A program made the position numbers and the translations under genes. The notes beneath the pieces were generated by a model. The model saw only the letters and a program-made list of their open reading frames with translations. It was not told the DNA's origin and did not search any database. A stretch of 13,651 nucleotides of DNA from Pseudomonadota bacterium (GTDB lineage: Bacteria > Pseudomonadota > Alphaproteobacteria > Rhodospirillales > 2-02-FULL-58-16), in NCBI GenBank assembly GCA_022572335.1, contig JACZWD010000051.1:1-13651 (forward strand), in the 5' to 3' direction. Each line of letters starts with the position of its first letter. Positions within the stretch are counted from its first letter, which is position 1. Shown piece by piece: positions 1-6,815 of the stretch.

Positions 1-120
1 CCCCCGGGGGGCCACCGGGGGTGTCCCCCCGACACCGCATGCGGGGGGCGCCCCCGCGACCCCCGGGGGGCCACCGGGGGGTGTCCCCCCGACAACGGCA
101 TGCGGGGGGCGCTCGCGCGA
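1..120. repeat. GC-rich tandem repeat, two units of about 60 bp with hairpins
   Basis: Two near-identical units (1-59 and 60-120) each carry a C5G6-like block, a G-run/TGT/C-run hairpin and a GCATGC followed by a G-run. A third partial unit may start at 121. In the second unit CGGGGGG (75-81) pairs perfectly with CCCCCCG (85-91) around a TGT loop. The array lies directly downstream of the hsp20 stop codon, so the hairpins could end or protect that transcript, but there is no T-run typical of an intrinsic terminator. It may continue to the left of the window. It could equally be a dispersed intergenic repeat. Confidence 0.8.
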
Positions 121-131
121 CCCCCGCGCGG

Positions 132-605
132 TTACTTTTCCGCCTCGACGTCGATGGTCTTCGGGCCGTTGGGTCCGCTTTTGCCCCCGGGCGGGGCGCA
201 TTCGATTTTGATGGTGCGCACCTCGGGTTCCAGGGTCTTGCGCTCTACGTCGATGTGCAGAAGACCGTTATCGAGCACCGCGCCGGTGATCTCGATCCCC
301 TCGGCGAGCACGAAACTGCGCTGGAACTGGCGCGCGGCGATGCCGCGGTGCAGGAACACCCGGCCGGTTTCGTCCTCGCTGTTGCGGCCGCGGATGACCA
401 GTTGGTTGTCCTCCACCGAGACGTTCAGGTCGTCCGCGGAAAACCCCGCCACGGCCAGGGTGATGCGCAGGCCGTTGTCGCCGATCTGCTCGATGTTGTA
501 GGGCGGGTATCCCTCGCCCGACGTCTTGGCGACGCGGTCGAGGATCCGCTCGAAGTGTTCAAAACCCACCAACAGGGGATTGTCGAAGCCGGCAAACCGA
601 GACAT
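132..605 (-). CDS. Hsp20 family small heat-shock protein (IbpA type)
   Basis: Small ATP-independent cytoplasmic chaperone that holds unfolding proteins for refolding by DnaK/ClpB. The 157-residue product has a short N-terminal region (FDNPLLVGFEHFERIL) and then an alpha-crystallin domain at about residues 33-125. That domain contains PPYNIE, AVAGFSADDL, FLHRGIAARQF and GLLHIDV, all typical of class A bacterial Hsp20. An I-x-I motif (IKI, 132-134) follows, which in this family docks neighbouring dimers. The last 20 or so residues are a Gly/Pro-rich extension ending in an acidic tail. I chose ATG 605 because GAGGAG lies 9 nt upstream (615-620) and because family proteins start near MSRFAGFD; the open frame continues to 680 without homology. 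It is a single-gene unit with its own promoter near 708-736 and stands alone among accessory genes. No specific gene name can be fixed among the ibpA/hspA-like paralogues. Confidence 0.93.
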   Translation of the reverse strand: MSRFAGFDNPLLVGFEHFERILDRVAKTSGEGYPPYNIEQIGDNGLRITLAVAGFSADDLNVSVEDNQLVIRGRNSEDETGRVFLHRGIAARQFQRSFVLAEGIEITGAVLDNGLLHIDVERKTLEPEVRTIKIECAPPGGKSGPNGPKTIDVEAEK

Positions 606-707
606 GGGAGCGTTCTCCTCTGCAATCGAGCGAGCACCGCCTGGTAAGGGCCCTGACGAAGGCGCCCCGTCGGCGGCCATGGTCAGGCACCGCCGATGTC
701 GTCCCTT

Positions 708-736
708 AATATCGCTACGCCCCGGCGGCCCGTCAA
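708..736 (-). promoter_or_regulatory. Putative hsp20 promoter
   Basis: On the minus strand TTGACG (736-731) and GATATT (713-708) are separated by 17 bp, with CCC immediately before TTGACG. This fits a sigma-70-like promoter (5/6 and 4/6 matches). The CTTGAC core and the CGATATT -10 are also compatible with the heat-shock sigma factor RpoH of alphaproteobacteria, which would suit an Hsp20 gene. The implied leader is about 95 nt. The -35 part lies in the 14-bp stretch repeated at 3296-3309, where no matching -10 follows. Confidence 0.45.
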
Positions 737-738
737 GG
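725..738. repeat. 14-bp direct repeat, left copy
   Basis: GCGGCCCGTCAAGG occurs here and again at 3296-3309. In both places it lies just beyond the 3' end of a hlyD sequence. With the hlyD 3'-end repeat it shows that both the gene end and its flank were duplicated. Here it overlaps the -35 of the hsp20 promoter. Confidence 0.6.
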
Positions 739-769
739 GATGGGGCGCGCCCGGCCCGTGGCCCGCCTT

Positions 770-837
770 CTGCTCGCGGCCGGCGCCGGCGAAGCTGCGT
801 GTGACCGGCTCCAGGATGTAGTCCAACGCCGTGCGTT
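770..837 (-). pseudogene. Fragment of a second hlyD-like gene 3' end
   Basis: This 68-bp stretch matches 3318-3385, the last codons of the intact hlyD-family gene, at 64 of 68 positions. Read on the minus strand it gives RTALDYILEPVTRSFAGAG, against RTALDYLLEPITRSFARAG in the intact gene. Similarity stops abruptly upstream of the conserved Arg codon. The stop codon is lost (TAG to AAG), so the frame runs on into unrelated sequence. No other part of an adaptor gene is present, so this is a gene remnant or a duplicated target site and not a functional gene. The three amino-acid differences suggest an old duplication or a diverged paralogue. Confidence 0.8.
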
Positions 838-897
838 GCGCCGACGCTCTGCCGACCCGCGTTTTCACAAAGCCTGGACCCTTATCGGACAGTTATA

Positions 898-1155
898 CCA
901 AGGGACGCTGATCATGACTCATGGAGATCGCGTAGGCGGCTCGTCGGGTAGGAGGAAAGTTGCAGGCGATGCGGCGCATCGTCAAAACTTTTCGACGCCC
1001 TCCGACGGGCCGCATACGCGACCGCAACGGCGGCTTACCAAGGCTTTCGGACGGCGTCGCGCACGCTTCGCGATGCTCCCGCATCGCCACAGCGCACGCT
1101 TAGGGCCGAAAACCTTGGTAAGCCGGCTCGTCGGGTCATGATCAGCGTCCCTTGG
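898..1155. mobile_element. MITE-like element with 21-bp terminal inverted repeats
   Basis: The 258-bp segment is bounded by perfect 21-bp inverted repeats at 898-918 and 1135-1155; the left one starts CCAAGGGACGCTGATC. Inside are two further inverted repeats: 928-948 with 1001-1021 (18 of 21 paired), and 1031-1050 with 1106-1125 (19 of 20). Each is capped by a small perfect hairpin (967-981 and 1070-1087). As single-stranded DNA or RNA it would fold into a three-way junction. It has no plausible gene. I see no clear target-site duplication. A non-autonomous transposable element or a dispersed structured repeat fits best; the mobilising transposase family cannot be named from here. Confidence 0.8.
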
Positions 1156-1256
1156 GATTAGTCAACTCGAGTCGATACCGGCCAGTGGCCTCCTGCATCT
1201 TTGATACCCTGCTCGGCAGAGAAGCATCACGAGGAACCCCAAGGGTGCTTTGTCTT

Positions 1257-2792
1257 TTATACGGACGGTTCAATAATCCCGGTACCCAGCAGCCACGGAA
1301 CCACCGTTTTGCAGAACGCCTGATGGTCGTCATGCAGCACGCGGCGACGTTGGGCAGGATCGCTCACTTCCTTTCCGTTCCGACGCCACGGCTTTCCCGA
1401 TTCCTCGATGATTTCCAGAACCCGGACAGGAGCTTTGCTCAATCCGACTTCCTCGCCGGCAAGAAGCAGCAGGCCATCGATCAAATTGACCTTAATGCAA
1501 CCGCCCACAACCTCCGAAGCCAGATAACAATGGGAATCCTTTACCAACCTTTCCCGGAGGAATGTGCGGTTGAAATCATGGACTATGCTGAACTTATCCG
1601 GAAGAACGCCATCCAATTGGCGCATTGGGATGGCAAGGGGCCACAAGCGGCTGGCGGCGACCAGCTCGTGGACGCAGCCGGTGATCTCGTCTTCCTCAAG
1701 GGGCTTTAACGCCGCAAGGAGGTTGAGTTCGGCCACCGTCCGCCTGCCATTGACGTTTTTGCAAACATGATTGAGTTTCCCCTCGTGCTTGCCGTTGCAT
1801 CCGTCGCGCGGTGGGGGCTTTTCGATGCCGAATTCTCCGAAAATCCAATCGGAAAAAAGAGACTCGCTTCCCTCTTGCGCCGTTGGGGCCGTGTCCTTGC
1901 AATAAACGTCCCGCCGGAAACTTTCGTTGAAGATGAAACTCTTGAGAGCTTCATACTCAATCGCATCCTTGGTGTCCTCCAACCGGGGCCGCAAACACGC
2001 CGGCACCATACTATCCGAGAAGTTCATTTCAAATTCGGTGCGGCCGATGAAACGAAGGCCGATCTCTTCCATTTCAGCATTGACTTCCGAGAAATATTGC
2101 GGATGCCATGACTGATTAAAAAACTCGTGGGCGGCTTCATGGGGATCATTCTTCATCCATGTGTCGAGAATCATTCCGGCCATTGGATTGTTCTTGAAAT
2201 AGGCCGAATTATTATCGCGGAAGACCTTAAGGAAGTTCAGTCCTTCAGCAACCTTGGCCAAGGTTCCCTCTTCCATATGAGCGGTATGGCTGAGCATGAT
2301 CTCGCGGAGCGGCAAAAAGGCACTCCATCCCGGCATGGTGTTATAGCTGACATAGACCAAGCCGCACGGGGCCAGGAATTTATCGATGATGTCGCGGATT
2401 TCGCGGCGCACTTCCGCGCTGACCCAGCTATAAACGCCGTGCAGGGTGATGTAATCGAACGAAGGTAGATCCTCGTTATAAATCTCTTCGAAGCGTTTAT
2501 TGATAAAACGAATATTGGAAAGGCACCCCCTTTCGGCAAGCCCCACGGCATTATCTATGTGTTCGGGGTTCATGTCGGCGGCGACAAACACACCCCTGGG
2601 GAAGGATGCGGCCAGGGCGTTCGCGGTAACGCCATTGCCGCATCCCAGTTCCAAATACGTGAACGGATCGGTGTGCGGCTTTGTTTTTACGCCCTTGAGT
2701 CTGGCGACGTAGTTTATGCGGATTGGGCTCTGACCCCTATAATAGGTCCAGGTGTAGGGCGTATCTATGACGGGATGATCTTTCAACTCCAC
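1257..2792 (-). CDS. Class I SAM-dependent methyltransferase with C-terminal regulatory domain
   Basis: The 511-residue product has an N-terminal Rossmann-type methyltransferase domain (about residues 15-150). Motif I is LELGCGNGV (47-55), with an acidic residue after strand 2 in AADMNPEHI (Asp73) and a post-motif stretch FDYITLHGVYSWV. The middle and C-terminal parts (about 205-290, then a winged-helix-like segment) resemble the methyltransferase regulatory domain family (PF10119). Relatives of this architecture include rickettsial protein-lysine methyltransferases. Substrate and partner cannot be told. I take the GTG at 2792 because an in-frame stop lies 9 nt upstream and the conserved PYTWTYYRGQSP begins right after it; no good ribosome site is visible. 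Base composition is clearly less GC-rich than the flanking genes. The gene sits between an IS remnant and a MITE-like element, which suggests horizontal acquisition. It may be transcribed alone. Confidence 0.86.
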   Translation of the reverse strand: MELKDHPVIDTPYTWTYYRGQSPIRINYVARLKGVKTKPHTDPFTYLELGCGNGVTANALAASFPRGVFVAADMNPEHIDNAVGLAERGCLSNIRFINKRFEEIYNEDLPSFDYITLHGVYSWVSAEVRREIRDIIDKFLAPCGLVYVSYNTMPGWSAFLPLREIMLSHTAHMEEGTLAKVAEGLNFLKVFRDNNSAYFKNNPMAGMILDTWMKNDPHEAAHEFFNQSWHPQYFSEVNAEMEEIGLRFIGRTEFEMNFSDSMVPACLRPRLEDTKDAIEYEALKSFIFNESFRRDVYCKDTAPTAQEGSESLFSDWIFGEFGIEKPPPRDGCNGKHEGKLNHVCKNVNGRRTVAELNLLAALKPLEEDEITGCVHELVAASRLWPLAIPMRQLDGVLPDKFSIVHDFNRTFLRERLVKDSHCYLASEVVGGCIKVNLIDGLLLLAGEEVGLSKAPVRVLEIIEESGKPWRRNGKEVSDPAQRRRVLHDDHQAFCKTVVPWLLGTGIIEPSV

Positions 2793-2878
2793 CTCGCATT
2801 AAAAGGTCGAACCGGATGCTTAATTCGGTAGTATTTCGCGGGTATGGTTACCCTCGGCATCCCTTGCAACCGTTTCCT

Positions 2879-3058
2879 CGTAAATTCACCGATCCGTTTC
2901 ATGGCCGTGTCCGGTTGCGCCTGCGACGGATCAACCGTCCGCCCCTTCAGCGCCATCTCCATCCCCGACATTGCCTTCTCACGCCACGTCTCAAGGCGAT
3001 ACACCTCGACACCCGACTGCCGCGACAGAAGCTTCGCCGGAGGGCGGCGTGTCTGCCC
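2879..3058 (-). pseudogene. Remnant of an IS3-like transposase OrfA (helix-turn-helix part)
   Basis: On the minus strand a frame opening right after a stop codon (TAA, 3061-3059) reads RRPPAKLLSRQSGVE, then VYRLETWREKAMSGMEMAL and MKRIGE. That pattern (recognition helix, then YRLxxWREKAL, then an Ala/Lys segment and an AMKRIGELT-like coiled-coil start) is typical of the small N-terminal transposase ORF of IS3-type elements. Similarity ends near 2879; the rest of the frame, to 2783, is unrelated. There is no start codon, no orfB with DDE residues and no terminal repeats. I regard it as a decayed insertion-sequence fragment. The family call rests on memory of the motif only. Confidence 0.6.
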
Positions 3059-3087
3059 TTAAGCGGACATCGGTGCGGGCCAAGCCA

Positions 3088-3303
3088 TCATCCTGTCACG
3101 ACGTCATTTATGAGACTTGGTCGATGTCGGTAATGGCTGGCCGGGGCGAACTCGGCGATGGTGCCGCCGGGCGCCCGGAACTCGACCGGCACCACGCCCG
3201 GATCGCTGATGATCTCGTAGCCCTTGTCCTTGATCTCCCTGCCCTCGGTTTCCAGGTCATCGACGGCGAAACCGATATGGTGGATGCACGGACCCGCGGC
3301 CCG
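3088..3303 (-). pseudogene. C-terminal half of a VOC (glyoxalase/bleomycin-resistance) gene
   Basis: The minus-strand frame between stops gives 71 residues containing CIHHIGFAVDDLETEG, KDKGYEIISDPGV and FRAPGGTIAEFAPASHY. This is the second beta-alpha-beta-beta-beta module of a vicinal-oxygen-chelate domain, with the metal-binding His in HHIGFAV and the Glu in IAEFA. A complete domain needs a first module of about 55-60 residues, which is missing. A stop codon lies only a few codons before the match, right where the hlyD flank repeat (3296-3309) begins. The gene was therefore cut at that junction. Methylmalonyl-CoA epimerase and glyoxalase are among the possible parents; the fragment is too short to decide. 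Confidence 0.75.
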
Positions 3304-3309
3304 TCAAGG
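3296..3309. repeat. 14-bp direct repeat, right copy
   Basis: Identical to 725-738. It lies six bases beyond the hlyD stop codon and joins directly to the truncated VOC gene, so it marks a recombination junction. Confidence 0.6.
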
Positions 3310-3314
3310 CCCGT

Positions 3315-4715
3315 CTACTGCTCGCGGCCGGCGCGGGCGAAGCTGCGCGTGATCGGCTCCAGGAGGTAGTCCAACGCCGTGCGTTTCACCGTCACCAGGA
3401 AGACCTCGGCCTGCATGCCCGGCTTCAGGATCGAGACATCGAAATCCTGTGTCCCGGCCACCGGCACGACCCGGGCCGTGAAGTACGATTGACCGGTCAC
3501 CGGATCGGTCACCCGGTCCGCCGACACCGACGTCACCGTCCCCTCCAGCAACGGCGTGGTGCGTGAGTTGAACGCGGTGAGCCGCACCCTGGCGGGCATG
3601 CCCTCGTAGACCGTGTCGATGTCTCCGGGGTCGACGCGCGCGTCGATGATCAGCCGGTCCTGGTCGGGGACGATGTCGAGCAGCCTTTCCCCCGGCTGCA
3701 CGACGCCGCCGGTGGTGTGCACCTGGAGGTCGACCACGGTGCCGGACTGGGGCGCCCGCACGCTGGTGCGCGACACCACGTCCTCGGCCGCGTAGATTAT
3801 CTCCTGCAGGTCGGCCACCCGCCCCTGGACATCCTGCAACTCCTCGGCGACCTCGTTGCGGTTCTTTATCTTGGGGATGGTGAGCTGGAGCTTGACCTCC
3901 ATGATGCTCTTCTCGGCACGCGCGATCCGCGCCCGGTGGTCCCCGATCTTGCCCTTCTTATCGGCGGCCTGGCGTTTCAGGGCCAGCAGGAGGGATTTGC
4001 TGGCGATGCCCTTTTTGAGCAGGGTTTCCACCGTCGCGATCTCGTCTGTCAGCAACCGGAGTTGCTCCATCCCGGCGACCATCTGGGCATTGAAGCCGAC
4101 GATTTCGCGCAGGTGCTTCTCGATCCGCTCCCGGAGGATGGATTCCTCGTTGACGATCTTGGCCCTCCGCGCCTCGAAGATGTCCGTCTGGCCGGCCATC
4201 ATCTCGCGGATGTTGGGGTCGTCGGCCAGGCGCATCAGGGCATCGGGAAACGCAATTTCCTTGCGGCCCTCCCGTTCCGCCAACAGCCGCGCCTGCAGCG
4301 CCAGGGCCGCGTCATACCGCCCTTGCACCAGGTCCAAATGGGCCCAGGCGTAGGTGTCGTCGAACTGCACCAGGGTCTGGCCGGCCTCGACCACACTCCC
4401 TTCGGTGACCAGGATTTCCTTGATGATGCCGCCTTCCAGGTGCTGGATGGTCTTGCGGCTGCTTTCCACGCTGACCACGCCCTGGGCGATGGCGGCGCTG
4501 TCAAGCCGGGTGTTCGCCGCCCACACCAGGGAACCGCCGATAAAGACGATGATGACGGCCCATCCCCGCCACCGCCACCGGCCGAGTACGCTGTCGAGGG
4601 TATCGTCGGACACGGCCCGGGGCGTGTTTTCCCGTTGCCCCGCCCCACCGGGGCGGTCCTGCCGCCTGTTTTCCGGAGCCAGGGGGGTGCTCTTGTCGAA
4701 CGAGGTTTGGGACAT
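3315..4715 (-). CDS. HlyD-family type I secretion periplasmic adaptor (PrtE-like)
   Basis: Membrane-fusion protein that links an inner-membrane ABC exporter to a TolC-type outer-membrane channel. Counting from the GTG at 4724, it has a cytoplasmic N-terminus of about 55 residues rich in Pro and charged residues, one membrane segment (about 54-70, AVIIVFIGGSLVWAA), a split lipoyl/biotinyl-like domain (TIQHLEGGIIKEILV and later VRAPQSGTVVDLQVH), a long coiled-coil hairpin (about 125-315) and a C-terminal beta-barrel ending LDYLLEPITRSFARAGREQ, characteristic of the family. Total length of about 466 is normal. The start could be ATG 4715 (chosen) or GTG 4724, which overlaps the exporter stop as GTGA; either way the two genes are translationally coupled. 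A near-copy of its last 68 bp lies at 770-837. No outer-membrane partner is encoded in the window. Confidence 0.93.
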   Translation of the reverse strand: MSQTSFDKSTPLAPENRRQDRPGGAGQRENTPRAVSDDTLDSVLGRWRWRGWAVIIVFIGGSLVWAANTRLDSAAIAQGVVSVESSRKTIQHLEGGIIKEILVTEGSVVEAGQTLVQFDDTYAWAHLDLVQGRYDAALALQARLLAEREGRKEIAFPDALMRLADDPNIREMMAGQTDIFEARRAKIVNEESILRERIEKHLREIVGFNAQMVAGMEQLRLLTDEIATVETLLKKGIASKSLLLALKRQAADKKGKIGDHRARIARAEKSIMEVKLQLTIPKIKNRNEVAEELQDVQGRVADLQEIIYAAEDVVSRTSVRAPQSGTVVDLQVHTTGGVVQPGERLLDIVPDQDRLIIDARVDPGDIDTVYEGMPARVRLTAFNSRTTPLLEGTVTSVSADRVTDPVTGQSYFTARVVPVAGTQDFDVSILKPGMQAEVFLVTVKRTALDYLLEPITRSFARAGREQ

Positions 4716-4720
4716 GGCGC

Positions 4721-6466
4721 TCACGCCACCGACCGCGCTGCGTCGTCCGCGCCCGGTTTGCCGGCCGGCTGGTCGGCGCCGGAGAACACCCGCAGGTTGG
4801 TGTGCGCGCCCTTCGTGACGATCTTTCCGCGGCCGTCCTGGAGCAGCAGCACGTGGTCGGCGTGGGCCAGGATGCTCGGCCGGTGGGCGACGATGATGGT
4901 GGTGGCGCCCCGTGCCTTGAGGCCCTGGATCGCCGCGATCAGGGCCGTGACCCCGTCCGCGTCCAGGTTCGAGTAGGGCTCGTCCAGGATCACCAGGGTC
5001 GGGTCTCCGAACAGGGCCCGGGCCAGCGCCACGCGCTGGCGCGTACCCACCGAGAGCCTGTCGGCCGGTCCGCCGACCACGGTGTCATAGCCTTCTGGAA
5101 ACTGCAGAATGAGTTGGTGGATGCCGGCCCGATTGGCCGCCTCGATGACCTGTTCGGACGGCGCGGCGGAAAACCGGGCGATGTTGTCGCGGATGGTCCC
5201 GGGCAGGAGCTCGACCACCTGGGGGATGTACCCCACGTGGCGGCCGAGATCATCCGCGTTCCAGGCAAACACGTCCGCGCCGTCCAGACGCACGGTGCCC
5301 CGGGCCGGCTTGGTCACGCCGAGCAGCAGGCGCAGCAGGGTCGATTTCCCCGCCCCGGTGGGCCCGGTGATGCCCAACAGCTCACCCGGATTCACCTGGA
5401 AGGACAGGTCGCTGAACACCGGCTCTTCCAGTCCTTCGGGGATGAACGCGAGTTTGCTCACCGCAAGCTTGCCCAAGGGCCGGGGCATGTGCATCCGGGT
5501 GCGCTCGTCCGCCCCGAGCAGGGCGTCCTTGACCCGGCGAAAGGCCATGCGCGCGGTCACCAGGCTCCGCCACACGCCGATGGACTGCTCCACCGGCGCC
5601 AGGGCCCTGCTCAATATGATGGAGGCGGCGATCATCGCCCCGGCCGAGAGCTCCTGGCGGATCACGAACAGGGCCGCCAAGCCGAGGACGAGCACCTGGA
5701 GCACCAGGCGCACGAACTTGCTCAGCGCCATGACCAACCCGGCGCGGTCGCTGGCCACCGCCTGGAAGCGCAAGGCGCGCGCGTTCTCGGCGCTCCACCA
5801 CTCGGAAAGAGTCTTCCCCATGCCCATCCCTTCGGCCGTCTCCGCCTGGCGCACCATGGATTCGGCGGCGGTCATGCCGCGGAACGCGGCCGCGTTGGCA
5901 TCGCCGAGCGGGGCGCGGGTCAGGACCTCGTTGAGCAAGGCAAGCCCCATCATGAGGCCGCCACCGGCCACGGCGGCCAGTCCCAGCACCGGGTGCAGGA
6001 TGAAGATGAGACCGATGAACAGGGGCACCCAGGGAGCGTCCATAAGCGTCAGCACCCCGGCGCCGGTGAGGAAGGTGCGGACATGGGAAAGGTCCCGCAG
6101 GCACCGGGTCGAGTGTTCGGCTCCCGCCGTCGGGGCCAGGGTGGCGGCGAACAGGGCCGGGTTCAGCTTGCCGTCCAGCCACAGGCCGATGCGCACCAGC
6201 ATGCGCGAGCGAATGAGATCGAGGGCGGCCATCACGGCGAAGGCCGCGACGGCGGCGAGCGTAAGCACGAGAAGGGTGTCCTCGCTGCGGCTGGTCAGGA
6301 CCCGGTCGAAGAGTTGCAACATGTAGATGGGTACGGTGAGCACCAGGAGATTGATGCAGAAGCTGAACGCGCCCACCGTGAAGAAGGCCGAACGGCAGGC
6401 TCTGGTTACCGTATGCAGCAGAGACTGCTCCGCCGCCACCTGTTTCCTTTCGCCGCTTCGGCTCAT
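4721..6466 (-). CDS. Type I secretion ABC permease/ATPase (PrtD-like)
   Basis: Inner-membrane exporter half-transporter that drives one-step protein export with the downstream HlyD-type adaptor. From ATG 6466 (581 residues) the first 310 or so residues form the exporter membrane domain, with hydrophobic segments such as VGAFSFCINLLVLTVPIYML and FIGLIFILHPVLGLA. There is no extra peptidase domain at the N-terminus. The ATPase domain follows, with Walker A GPTGAGKST (about 368-376), Q-loop YIPQVVELLPGTI, Walker B LVILDEP (about 491-497), D-loop SNLD and switch His in IIVAHRP. The ABC signature is LSVGT (about 471-475) instead of the usual LSGGQ, which is unusual; the other ATPase motifs are intact. 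ATG 6466 is preferred to GTG 6484 because GGGAG lies 9 nt upstream. It is the first gene of a two-gene operon. Confidence 0.94.
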   Translation of the reverse strand: MSRSGERKQVAAEQSLLHTVTRACRSAFFTVGAFSFCINLLVLTVPIYMLQLFDRVLTSRSEDTLLVLTLAAVAAFAVMAALDLIRSRMLVRIGLWLDGKLNPALFAATLAPTAGAEHSTRCLRDLSHVRTFLTGAGVLTLMDAPWVPLFIGLIFILHPVLGLAAVAGGGLMMGLALLNEVLTRAPLGDANAAAFRGMTAAESMVRQAETAEGMGMGKTLSEWWSAENARALRFQAVASDRAGLVMALSKFVRLVLQVLVLGLAALFVIRQELSAGAMIAASIILSRALAPVEQSIGVWRSLVTARMAFRRVKDALLGADERTRMHMPRPLGKLAVSKLAFIPEGLEEPVFSDLSFQVNPGELLGITGPTGAGKSTLLRLLLGVTKPARGTVRLDGADVFAWNADDLGRHVGYIPQVVELLPGTIRDNIARFSAAPSEQVIEAANRAGIHQLILQFPEGYDTVVGGPADRLSVGTRQRVALARALFGDPTLVILDEPYSNLDADGVTALIAAIQGLKARGATTIIVAHRPSILAHADHVLLLQDGRGKIVTKGAHTNLRVFSGADQPAGKPGADDAARSVA

Positions 6467-6815
6467 CGGCCCCGGCTCCCGCACCTTGGTGGAAGATTGA
6501 CAAGATCAAAGTCGCCGGCGACGGGCCCGCTCGTGCCGACGCCGGCCGGCGTCGCCCCGTCGCGTTATCCGCACGGGGTTAAAAATACACGCTCGGACGT
6601 TTATTTGCAAATGCGAATTTTTTACTTAAAATATTGGAAATTTTTTCGTATGTTATTTAACATTATCTTTTTCTATATTTTACATAAAATTTTCTTTGTT
6701 TCTGAGGAATGCCGGCCGCCGGTGAATGGTTGGCGGCCACGGCCGGGCGGCGCCCCGGCGCCGGTAGCGGTGCGGGGGGGGGGCGAAGTGACGGGCGACG
6801 GCTTGCCGGCGTCGC
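6467..6815. other. Intergenic region with AT-rich island upstream of the secretion operon
   Basis: No gene is seen in this 349-bp gap between the subtilase stop and the exporter start. From about 6581 to 6708 the DNA is overwhelmingly A and T, in sharp contrast to its surroundings. It contains an inverted repeat ATGTTA-TT-TAACAT (6650-6663). Nearer the exporter lies a perfect 16-bp palindrome, GACGCCGGCCGGCGTC (6538-6553). On the subtilase side are a 7-bp GC hairpin (6714-6720 with 6732-6738) and a run of ten G (6774-6783). The AT-rich part probably carries the operon promoter and perhaps binding sites for a nucleoid protein or regulator. Confidence 0.7.
6582..6610 (-). promoter_or_regulatory. 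Candidate promoter of the type I secretion operon
   Basis: On the minus strand TTGCAA (6610-6605) and TATTTT (6587-6582) are 17 bp apart, each matching four of six sigma-70 consensus positions. They sit at the gene-proximal edge of the AT-rich island and point toward the exporter start at 6466. So much AT-rich DNA offers many other possible -10 boxes, so the exact site is uncertain. Confidence 0.3.

Noticed and set aside
1..120. CRISPR array
   Set aside because: Units are contiguous near-copies without distinct spacers, and no cas genes are present.
606..680. Extended N-terminus for the Hsp20 gene (start at 680)
   Set aside because: The extra 25 residues lack homology, while ATG 605 has GAGGAG nine bases upstream and matches family starts.
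898..1155. Coding sequence within the inverted-repeat element
   Set aside because: The frames there are short, differ on each strand and only reflect the repeat structure.
6774..6783. Run of ten G as a phase-variation tract
   Set aside because: It lies about 30 bases beyond the subtilase stop and far from the exporter start, so slippage would not change a reading frame.
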